From Tubulanus polymorphus (lineage: Eukaryota > Nemertea > Palaeonemertea > Tubulaniformes > Tubulanidae), in contig NC_134027.1 in the NCBI RefSeq assembly GCF_964204645.1, forward strand, positions 417,501-481,500: a stretch of 64,000 nucleotides of DNA, in the 5' to 3' direction. The position numbers and the translations under genes were made by a program. Of the stretch, positions 21,381 to 31,712 are shown piece by piece (positions within the stretch are counted from its first letter, which is position 1; each line of letters opens with the position of its first letter). The notes below the pieces were generated by a model. It was not told where the DNA came from, did not search any database, and saw nothing but the letters and a program-made list of their open reading frames with translations.

Positions 21381-21419
21381 ATTAATTTGTCAGCGTTGCC
21401 ACCGTTAGCTCCAGTACTG

Positions 21420-22720
21420 TGCCATTGTCAGTTAGACTGGGTCTGAAATGGTGGTGGCAAGCTGCAGGTCTGGACTGCGCGACCAACATTTTCCGTTCCT
21501 ACATCCGAAATCTACACGTTTTCTTGTAGACTGGTTGCAGGTTGCTAGTTTACATTAGACTGGTTGCCGGTCTCTTCCTGTAGAACGTTTACCGGTCTCT
21601 ATCTTTCATTAGAGACTTGTTGTGCCCATCCTCCATTTTACATTTTCGATGCATGTCAAATAAGGTCAAACATGTTAAGTAGCAAGTTACTTCCTGGTTA
21701 AGATGGCGTCTCTTCGAATCTGCTTGGCTTCGAGCGATATTAAAATTGCCCTTTATAATGGACGGAAAGACATTAATTGCTAAGTATCAGATAAATCCGC
21801 TGATAATTTACCTGGTACTCGAAATACCGACTAACAAGGATCGAAATCTAATGCGAGGTGAGCTCTGCCGCGACCGTCACTGAATACAGAACATTCTGAA
21901 GGAACAGAGGACATCCTTCCTATAACTACCGTTCGTGGGATGTATTTAGTGAATTGATGTTTTAATACAGTGTTGTAAAATGACTATATTTAGTATCTGA
22001 ATAAAGTTTACAATTGCTGAACTCCTTAGTGCTTTGTTAGATCAGATATTTGGATCCACCTCAGCCTACTGATTTCCTGATACAGACAGCAAGTTGGGAC
22101 AGTCAAATTAAGAGATTTGGTCAAGACAAGTTACTCAGATCACACTGGAAATTCGCAATATCCTCTCTCCTCATGGACCACACATTGTCAATGTTGACTT
22201 TGCTAGAAATCGATTATAAAATTCACCACGACCAATTCTTTTTCACTGAATTCAATATTTATTGTTCACTTCTGGTACAAAATCTTGTTCAGCCCCTGAC
22301 AAGAGAATAAACAATGACACTACGTATTTCATGACATAGAACAGTAGTTTTTTTTTCATCGACAAATTGGGACGATCCTGATATCCCTGATTTGAATGAT
22401 AGTGTCTTTAGAATCATAAAGACCATGTCTCGACCAGACAGATAATCCAATCACAATTCAAATTGAAGGCTCGCTAGTGCAGTTATTCACAGAATCCAGC
22501 TCTTTAAACCTCATCAGTTTATCAGAATCGAGGAGTTTCACCGCCTGTTATATGGAATTTCATTTCATGACAGCTAGTGCTGATTCTTTATTCTCTTTGA
22601 TTACTGCATGATGTTATCATTCTGAAATTAAAATACATATCACACTTATAATTAAACCTGGATTGACTTTACAAATTAATGGTTCAGAATCCATTTTTCA
22701 AACTTACCTTGATTAGCATT
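21420..22720 (+). repeat. Diverged duplicate block 1
   Basis: It shares order and many strings with 25,600-26,780: agactggttgccggtctc, cctccattttacattttc, atggcgtctc, gaataaagtttacaat, cctctcctcatggacca and caggctttacaaatt-like ends. Similarity is patchy, perhaps around 80%. Contains an AATAAA at about 22,001. No conserved reading frame found. Confidence 0.8.
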
Positions 22721-24094
22721 TGATTCTCTATATATCGTCAGAACATGGACTCAGAGTGTTTCTTTAATGGTTAAGAATGTCTCTTTAACCAACATCCCCC
22801 TCGCCTGCTTCCTACATATCCCTTCCCTTTCCTCCTGATTACCTTTGATCCCCACTGCCTAGCAGCTAACAGCTGCTGCTATTTTATCTGGTTTACATGT
22901 TTTGCAAATAGTGTCTGTTATGCTATAGTTGTTCTTTTAATTGTTTAACTTCTTCATCTGAAATTTCATTATTCTCATTTCAGTTTCACGCAGGAAATGG
23001 TTCATGAAAATCTGCATTGAGACTGGGACGAAATGTGCATTGAGACGGATGAAATCTGCATGAACAGAGATATACTTTAAGATCCCCATTTTATCCATCG
23101 GAGTGAATGTACATCCACTACTCACAGGTAGCAAACCTACAAACGCTAAACACTCATCCCTGGGCCCTGATTCAAAAATAAAAATAAAAGATTAAATTAA
23201 GAATTAACAATTTTATGAATCAGTGATCAGTTTCATAAAATAAGTCCTAAATTAATTTTAGGGGTTTATTATTTCATATTGAAATGAATTCTTCATGTTT
23301 ATGCAATTCTCATCATCTTTCATTGCAGCATTTATATATTCATTTTTAATCATACATGTGAAATATATAATGTATTTTCAGGGAAACGTAAACAAGAAAG
23401 GAAGGGAAGAAAGAGAAGGGAAGAAAGAGTTGGATGATTAATGCGCACTTATTCTCCATTCCGAATTCCTGTATTCGACTCTAGGTGATCATCATACGAA
23501 CGAGATATAGAAAAAAAACATTACTGAAGTCATCTCTATTTTTTAGTCTCAATTTGTATTTCTAATTCAATTTACTAAGTGTGTAAGTCATCATTTGGAA
23601 GTGTAAGTCATAATTTGGATAAATCGTCACATTACTGAAGTCATCCCTATTTTTTAGTCTCAATTTGTATTCAGTTTACTTCAGATAACGTAATTTGGTT
23701 TAATCACAAGTCGTCAACATTATAATCAATGTAACTACAGTGACTACATTATTGTCCTTTTATTGAGAAATTTATGTTAATTTTTGATTTCTGGGATAAA
23801 TCAAAATTCAAATGTTATCATTTTTTGTATCAAAAATTGTAAACAATTGAATAACTTGTGTGCTATTGAAACATTCAGTTATGGTTAGTTTTTAGCTCAG
23901 AAAACTTTGAGCCTGTTTATACAAGTGTTGTAACAAGTGTTGAACAATTCAAAGATCATGTTTTTTATACTTTGTCATGTTAGAAAAAATGTTTTCTAGT
24001 ATATTGATGTTTCTAAAAAAACATATGATTCAACTTTAAAAGGCCAACAAGCCTTCTAATAAAACTAGTTTGTCATATATATATTACTTGGTCA
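22721..24094. other. Mostly unassigned; local direct repeat at 23.5-23.7 kb
   Basis: A direct repeat of attactgaagtcatc and tttttagtctcaatttgtat occurs at about 23,520 and 23,632. A possible exon (22984-23127) lies between ctcatttcag and gtagca, but its frames are not informative. Nothing else is supported. Confidence 0.4.
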
Positions 24095-24130
24095 TTGTCA
24101 AGTTTTAAAAAAAATATTTTGGTTTTCTCA

Positions 24131-24505
24131 GCTTTCTCTGGTGGAAATTTCTTCGTGGAATTCCTCTTCTATACAAGTTCCTCCTCAGACTGTTTTTATG
24201 CGAGAGTTTATAACAACCGGATCCTCAGAAAATGGTCGGAGTGCCAAGTCTTCGATTTAAGATCACCAGTCTTATCTGAGACCATAAGTTCACTAGCAAG
24301 TTTCACTAGCGATTCCAACAGCTATAGGATGGAACAGTATTATTATATAGGTCACCACTGTGCAATTGAGCCCAGATCATCAGAAAAAGATAGTGAAGAT
24401 GTGATGGGATTCATTGAAAATTTTGCATATATAATTAATTCATTGAACTACTTAATTTGTATGATTTATTTTTTGGGAATTTTCGAATTTGTCATCAATA
24501 ACTAG
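24131..24505 (+). CDS. Doubtful open segment, no family
   Basis: After a ttttctcag acceptor-like site one frame is open to 24505 and reads VEFLFYTSSSSDCFYARVYN and onward, with a hydrophobic end. No start ATG with good context and no clear donor. Serine-rich and possibly chance; listed because it is the longest open stretch in 20-28 kb. Confidence 0.15.
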   Translation, partial: AFSGGNFFVEFLFYTSSSSDCFYARVYNNRILRKWSECQVFDLRSPVLSETISSLASFTSDSNSYRMEQYYYIGHHCAIEPRSSEKDSEDVMGFIENFAYIINSLNYLICMIYFLGIFEFVINN

Positions 24506-24603
24506 TATATATTTCTTTTCAAGTTGTGAGCGATCTAGTTCTCTGTCGACCCATTGAAAATGAATCGACTCGGACCTGTAGAACTGGACCCAGGGAGCTG
24601 AAT

Positions 24604-24817
24604 CTCGCGTGCCACAGCAAGATACAGAGCTCTTCAATGTCTTAACCTTCAGGTGCTGCCCCTAAACAAATCAATAGCGGTAAATCTGTGAACTAACTTA
24701 TAGCTCGCTTGCCAGAGTAGAATCATAGCGAGCTGTCTAAAATCTTGAACCGTCTAGTGCTGCCACTTAATCGATATGTATCGGAAAAGTGAATTTATTA
24801 CTCGCATGCCACAGTAG
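24604..24817 (+). repeat. ~100-bp tandem repeat, 2 units plus partial, carrying the CTCGCTTGCCACAGTAG motif
   Basis: The motif starts near 24604, 24704 and 24801 (ctcgcgtgccacagcaag, ctcgcttgccagagtag, ctcgcatgccacagtag), with ggtgctgcc / agtgctgcc between. Units are diverged. Confidence 0.7.
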
Positions 24818-25599
24818 TTGTGTAGTTGGAACATCATGATAGACTCGTTTTTCTGTGCAGCTATAACGGGAACTATTTCAGATCTGACAATGAATATAAA
24901 CTCAATCACAGTTCGATAACAAACGCCGCTGGGTGGAATCGATGTAAACAAATAATCGTGTTGAAATTGAATTTAGTTTAAGATATATTTTCGTGGTAGT
25001 TTTTATTTTCAAGCTGTTTACGTTCACTTCAAATGATGAAACGATGAAACTATATTAAATACATCCCTGTTTTAGTGGGGATTTTGAGTTTTGGTCCTTT
25101 CCGTATCTTCTAGAAACATCAAGTAGAAAGGCATTAACTGAACCCTATGTCTTTAACTTCAGGAGTCTATGGAGTTTTCGGATGCCTCTTTTCCTCACTT
25201 CTTGCATTCGTCACCATTAGAATGAATTCAGTTCGACGAGGCCGAAGAACAGAAGACCAAAGAGTGATCTGCACTAGCCGCAGGGTTCGTGTTGGCTTGA
25301 ATCGGTGGGAGGCAATCAAACCCCGACACGTGAAGATGTCATCCTCAAAAATAAGGATACCGGGACGCTTCTCTGGTTTACGATGATTAGTCTGCAGGGA
25401 TAACTCTTCGGCGGGGCGTGATCGCGTGAATAGCCCAAACTAAACCTTCAGAGTTCACTGTACTACAGCATACAACATCTGATAACTTGCATAATAAAGC
25501 GCGGCGTGCATGAAAAGAATTGTATAAATGCGGGCAAGATTCCGTGCCCTGGCAATCGAACGCCAGAGTGGAGGTATTCCATACACTGGTAGGTGAGTC

Positions 25600-26780
25600 G
25601 GAGCATAGACTGTTTGCCTGTCCCATAGACTGGTTGCCGGTCTCTACCTTCAGTTAGAGACCGGTTGATCCCATCCTCCATTTTACATTTTCCATGCATG
25701 TCAAACATGTCAGTATCGAGTTACTTCCGGGTTAAAATGGCGTCTCATCGAATAAGCGAAACTAGGAGTAATATCAAAATCGCGCTGGAATGATTGATTA
25801 CAGTAAATCAGCTGATTATCTATGAATCATAAATGTAAACAGCAAACAAAAGGAAATTTAAAGACCGAAGAATAGGCATTAATTGCTGTAAGTATCGAAA
25901 TAATCCGCTGATATTTACTCGGAATTCAAACTGACAACTGAATTGATACTTATTCATTTTGTAGGTAAGAAAAAGGGCTCAGCCGCGATAGTCATTCTGA
26001 AGGAACTTGGCCGAAGGGGGACATGCTTTCTTTATAAACCGTATGTGAAATATATTCAGTGAATTGTTTTGTTAATGATGTGAAAATCACTAAAGTCTGA
26101 ATAAAGTTTACAATAGTTGAACTCCTTTGTCAGTGTTTTGCGAGATCAGATATTTGGATCCACTGCAGCATCATTACTTATATTCTCGATACAGACAATG
26201 AGTTGGGACAGACTTGGGTAAGACCAATAATTCAGATCATCTGGATATTCACAATATTTTCCTCTCCTCATGGACCAACATGATTTTTGCTAGAAATTGA
26301 GTATAAAATCGATCAAGAAAAACTCTTTTTTACAGCCATTCTATATTTATTGTCCACTTCTAGTACAAAATCTAATTCAATATAAAGACAGCCTGACAAG
26401 ACGATACATATTTTGTGACATTGCAAATTGTGTGACAACAGAATGACTCTGATATCTCTAACTTAACTCGAATCACAAAGACCAAGTCTTGACCAGACAG
26501 TAGGTCTAAATCCATGCTCGCTCGTGTAGTTATTCATAAATTCCAGCTCTTTAAACCTCATCATCTCAGAATCAAGGAGTTTCATCGTTATTTGGAATCT
26601 AATTTCATGACGATTAGTGCTGGATTCGTTAATCTCTTTGATTCGTGATTGACGTTACTTTCTGAAATTGAATCAATACACATATCACCAACAATTAAAC
26701 CTGGATTGACTTTTCAATTCATGTCCCATCCATTTTTCAAACTTACCATGATACAACGACAATTCATTCTGTGCACGTTG
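25600..26780 (+). repeat. Diverged duplicate block 2
   Basis: The counterpart of 21,420-22,720 in the same orientation, about 4.1 kb away. The AATAAA is at about 26,100. The two blocks are much more diverged than copies A and B of the large duplication. Confidence 0.8.
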
Positions 26781-27082
26781 AGCTCATTCAATTTAATATT
26801 GAGTTGTATCTCAGAAAATCATCATCAGAACACACACAATGACCTACAAATAGACAATCAACAGAATATTTATAAATAAGTATTCATTTACTGTTCACAA
26901 GTTTTAAAAGACATTGTCATTGAAGTGAAGTTACCTGTCGTATAATATTTTCACCACACTGTCACTGAAATTGACTGCTAATGTCCAGTGTCACATTCAG
27001 AATAATCAATCAATCATCTTAAGTGAACTGACAAATTGCCGGTGTCGTGGCCTCTGCTGCATGGCTGTTTCAGTTCAGTACG

Positions 27083-27280
27083 TCAGTCAGTGGAGATTGG
27101 TTGTTCCATCTCAAGTTCGTTGTTGTTGTCGATTGACGACAGTTCATTCGAGCAGGGTAGATTTTGACGGCGCTGTAACGGAGACATCTTGAATTGTATA
27201 TCGATATTTTCGAAGCCACACGTAGTACAGGTGCCCGCAGAAAGGTTACCTGATAGTTTTGGTCGAGTTTCTTTCTTCAT
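27083..27280 (-). CDS. Short minus-strand ORF (65 aa), possible first exon of a divergent gene
   Basis: The ORF begins MKKETRPKLS, contains a CTTC motif followed by GFENI, and ends at TGA after an acidic, Asn-rich tail. Composition is protein-like and it sits directly downstream, on the minus strand, of the promoter-like motif cluster at 27.35-27.45 kb. A possible donor (TCAG|GTAACC) occurs about 31 nt into the ORF, so the real exon may be shorter. The Kozak context is weak and I recognise no family. It could be chance. Confidence 0.25.
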   Translation of the reverse strand: MKKETRPKLSGNLSAGTCTTCGFENIDIQFKMSPLQRRQNLPCSNELSSIDNNNELEMEQPISTD

Positions 27281-27299
27281 TGGTGTAAAAATCGACTTT

Positions 27300-28138
27300 T
27301 AAGCGGTCCATGGAACGTAAATCGAGACACTCTGGAGGCGGCCATGTTACATTGTTCACGTGATGAAATACTGAAATCTGATTGGATCCGTACATTCCGT
27401 GGAAGATGGCGGACGGGTTAAACCTGTCCTATTCTGACTGCGCATGCAGGTGGCGCAGAATTGGACAGGCGACCAGTCTACCTGTCCCATAGACACCGGT
27501 AACCAGTCTAGCCACCTCACGATCAGTCTACATTGAAAAACCATTACTGAAATATGGTTGACGGAAATATTCATTTTATATCAGATTCTGAAATATTTTC
27601 CCATATTGATTACAAAATTTCTTCTTATCTTAATAAGATAAATCTGCAAAAGCTCAACAATTTGAATTAGTGAAAACCGATGTGCGAAGTCGTCAATTCA
27701 GTAGCCTGATAGAGCCCGGTAACCAGTCTAACTGTCAATGTTCATTGCGCGGGAATGAACGGGCAACCAGTCTACGATGAAAAATCATTTCTGAAAAATT
27801 ATGAACGGAGATATTCATTTTACTTTGAATTTTGAATTATCTTATAAAACTGACAGCCATATTAACCAAAGTATTAATAGTAAATCTGATAAAATCTAAT
27901 ACCGGTTTTAGAATAGGTGAAAACTGATTTATGTGATGCCGTCGGTTCAGAAGACTGATCCGTAGAATCGTTCGCCACTTTCTTCCGGTCCACTTACTTC
28001 CGCGTTTGTGATTTACATACAAGTAGTTTGAATGTTAAATGTATTAAGCCGCGTGTTGATTGGTTGAGGTCAGTGCGGTTTACTGAACGATGACCAGCTG
28101 TCAGCTGATTGAATCATTCGTTTCACAGACATTACGAC
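27300..28138 (+). promoter_or_regulatory. Candidate promoter and non-coding first exon of the nine-exon gene
   Basis: A strong donor-like site (attacgac|gtaagtat) ends a possible exon at 28,138, about 2.3 kb before the acceptor at 30,459-30,460 that precedes the start codon. Upstream are motifs typical of housekeeping promoters: a TCACGTGA E-box (27356-27363), a YY1-like AAGATGGCGG (27403-27412), an NRF1-like TGCGCATGCA (27439-27448), and inverted CCAAT boxes at 27380-27385 and 28058-28063. There is no obvious TATA box. The transcription start is not defined. The same block could also drive the minus-strand ORF ending at 27,083, i.e. a bidirectional promoter. This is motif matching only. Confidence 0.4.
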
Positions 28139-28583
28139 GTAAGTATATTTTACATCTTTGATCAAAAATTGTTGTGAAAAAAACTCAAAACTAAGGCCTC
28201 TATAAATGATCGATTGACTTAAAATGATTACTTTAGCACAGCTCTTGTAGACAATGATTAGGTGTCATAGTAGTTTAGCTCGAAAGTGCACATATAAGGT
28301 TAATTTTCATCCGTTATTTAGAGACCGAGGTATTGAGCGTCCATTTCAGCCCTTAAAACATCATCAACCTACCTCAAACTGACTGTTTTTAAATCCAGCA
28401 ATAGTTACCTAACTATTGACTCATCATGGATTCGATTCTAAAACAATTTTTGATGATCATAGTGATTCGAAACATTTGAATTTTTGAAAAACGCGAATGC
28501 TAAACGACGGATCCGGACTTCGATTGCGGCCCAATGGCAGAGTTGATTTTCTTATTTGGAATTTGATTATTTTTCTTATTTGG

Positions 28584-29907
28584 AGGTTAGATTGCTGTTT
28601 TTGGGTTAGATCGCTGTTTTTGTGTTAGATCGCTGTTTTTGGGTTAGATCACTGTTTTTGTGTTAGATCGCAGTTTTGTGTTAGATCGCTGTTTTAGGTT
28701 AGATCGCTGTTTTTAGGTTAGATCACAGTTTTTAGGTTACATTGCAGTATTTATGTTAGACCGCAGTTTTTTTTGTTAGATCGCAGTTTTTAAGTTAGAT
28801 CGCTGTTTTGGGTTAGATCACAGTTTTTGTGTTAGATCGCTGTTTTTGTGTTAGATTGCTGTTTTGTGTTAGATCGCTGTTTTAGGTTAGATCACAGTTT
28901 TTAGGTTACATTGCAGTTTTTGGGTTAGACCGCAGTTTTTTTGTTAGATCGCAGTTTTTAAGTTAGATTGCTGTTTTGGGTTAGATCACAGTTTTTGTGT
29001 TAGATCGCTGTTTTTGGGTTAGATCACTGTTTTTGTGTTAGATAGCTGTTTTTAGGTTAGATTGCTGTTTTTGGGTTAGATCGCTGTTTTTGTGTTAGAT
29101 CGCTGTTTTTGGGTTAGATCGCTGTTTTGGGTTAGATCACAGTTTTTGGGTTAGATCGCTGTTTTGGGTTAGATCACAGTTTTTGTGTTAGATCGCTGTT
29201 TTTGGGTTAAATTGCTGTTTTTGTGTTAGATCATTGTTTTTTGTGTTAGATCGCAGTTTTTAGGTTAGATCGCAGTTTTTGTGTTAGATCGCATTTTTGT
29301 GTTAGATCACTGGTTTTTTGTTAGATCGTAGTTTTTAGGTTAGATCGCTGTTTTGTGTTAGATCGCTGTATTTAGGTTAGATCGCAGTTTTTGTGTTAGA
29401 TCACTGTTTTTGTGTAAGATAGCAGTTTTTAGGTTAGATCCCAGTTTTTGAGTTAGATCACCGTTTTGGGTTAGATCACAGTTTTTGTGTTAGATCGCAG
29501 TATTTAGGTTAAATTGCTGTTTTAAGGTTAGATCGCAGTTTTTTGTGTTAGATCGCAGTTTTTTGTTAGATCGCATTTTTTGGGTTAGACCGCAGGTTTT
29601 AGGTTAGGTCGCAGTTTTTAGGTTAGAACACTGTTTTTCTGTTAGATCGCAGTTTTTTGTTAGATCGCTGTTTTTAGGTTAGATCGCAGTTTTTGTGTTA
29701 GATCGCAGTTTTTAGGTTAGATCGCAATTTTTTGTGTAAGATCGCAGTTTTTTATGTCGCTGTTTTTGGGTTAGAAAGCTGTTTTTGTGTTAGATTGGTG
29801 TTTTTAGGTTAGATCACTATTTTTGTGTTAGATCGCTGTTTTTGTGTTAGATCGCTGTTTTTGGGTTAGATCGCTGTTTTTGGGTTTGATCATGTTTTTG
29901 TGTTTTT
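28584..29907 (+). repeat. ~20-bp minisatellite gttagatcgctgtttttgg (1.3 kb)
   Basis: Some 65 irregular units of 18-22 bp, alternating ctg and cag variants with a T-run of 4-7. It lies in the presumed 5' intron between 28,138 and 30,460. Although gttag is TTAG-like, it is not telomeric repeat. Confidence 0.95.
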
Positions 29908-29952
29908 GTCAATCATCATATCAAGATTTGCAATCCCAGTTGCCTTCACGTT

Positions 29953-30391
29953 TCATATAGAGAATTAGTGGATGTGGTGTCCCTGGACCCCTACATGCAT
30001 CATATAAAGAATTAGTGGATGTGGTGTCCCTGGACCCCTACATGCATCATATAAAGAATTAGTGGATGTGGTGTCCCTGGACCCCTACATGCACCATATA
30101 GAGAATTAGTGGATGTGGTGTCCCTGGACCCCTACATGCATCATATAGAGAATTAGTGGATGTGGTGTCCCTGGACCCCTACATGCACCATATAGAGAAT
30201 TAGTGGATGTGGTGTCCCTGGACCCCTACATGCATCATATAAAGAATTAGTGGATGTGGTGTCCCTGGACCCCTACATGCACCATATAGAGAATTAGTGG
30301 ATGTGGTGTCCCTGGACCCCTACATGCATCATATAGAGAATTAGTGGATGTGGTGTCCCTGGACCCCTACATGCACCATATAAAGAATTAG
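29953..30391 (+). repeat. 47-bp tandem repeat, ~9 units
   Basis: The unit includes gaattagtggatgtggtgt, ccctggacccctacatgca and tcatata. From the second unit boundary on, a T/C variant (catcatata / caccatata) strictly alternates, so the working unit is a 94-bp dimer. The array ends about 70 bp before the start codon of the nine-exon gene. Confidence 0.95.
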
Positions 30392-30463
30392 TTCACTGAA
30401 CCAGAATAAGACTGACTGATATATTTTCAAATGATTTAATATTTTTACTTGTTTTTCTAGATA

Positions 30464-31678
30464 ATGCCAAAAGCCATAAAAAAAACGCGGGGCGTGGGGC
30501 CCTCAACATCCAGCCCCTATAATAAAGTAAGTACAAATTTACTGCTTCCATGCTTATTTATTCATCCAATACTTAGTATTTTGTACCCCTGGGTCCAGTT
30601 TCACAAAAAGGATTAACACCTAAATCGATTTAAGATAAACTGAATTAATGAAGAAATTAAATCGATTTAAGAGTTAAACCTGTTTGTGAAACTGGGCCCT
30701 GAATTGCATCTAGAATGAAAAAAAAGAAAAAAAAATATTGAAAATAACGTTGGTGAAATATTTCTGGATCTTTCTGGATTTCTGCTCAATGCATCGTTTA
30801 GTAAAATATCGATATTCTCTAAAAGTAAAGATATAAGAATAAAAATATTGTATTGAATCGTGATTAGTTACTGTATGCGCTGCTAGTTGTTGCCCAACCC
30901 ATAGCCTCATTTCTCTCCATTCTAAATTTGCATTGTTTAACATTGCCTGGTTGCTATGGAAACTATTTATTTAAGTTTCTTTGTGGTATCCATGGCAACA
31001 GTAACGTTTAGGTAGTGGCACCAATTATGGGTCCCAACGTTCCCATGGCGATACATGAGAACATTTATCCTATTTTTGACCTTCATGACGTAAGATGGTA
31101 GTGAGTCGATGACGTCATTTTCGTCTCACCACTAATGAAAAAAAAGGAAGAAATGGTTAGAATTACGTTTATAAAATTTTTCTGGATCGGCTAAATGTAT
31201 TGTTCCATTAAATATCGACATTCTCTAAAATCATAGGCATCAATATCAAAATGATGATACAGCAGACTCCGCTTAACTCTGTTCTATTTGGACCATTAAT
31301 TAACCGAATACCGACTTTTTAAATTTTAGGATTTTAACTTTAAGGATCAGAAAATGTGTATGCAATATCAACCGGGTACCGAGTAGGGTGGCCGAGTCTA
31401 CTGTAGTCTGCTGCCCCCTCGAATCCATTACCTTATTATCTCTCAATTTGCATTGTTTGACCTCGTCTGGTTGCTATGGAAACTATTTAGTTATATCAGG
31501 AACGGTTTTTTCGAGGTAACCAGTGGCAACATTTAACAGGCGTGTCCGTCCTAGAGATAAACTGTCTGATTTCACAGCCACATCCGTCCTGGAGATAAAC
31601 TGTTAGATAAACTCTGATTTCGCGTCCGTCCTATTTCTTGTCATTGTATGAATATGTTTTCTCTTTTATAGAGAACTC

Positions 31679-31712
<34 letters not shown>

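Noticed and set aside
25147-25386. 79-codon ORF with a hydrophobic N-terminus and Arg-rich body
   Set aside because: No splice context, homologue or poly(A) signal; located beside a diverged repeat block.
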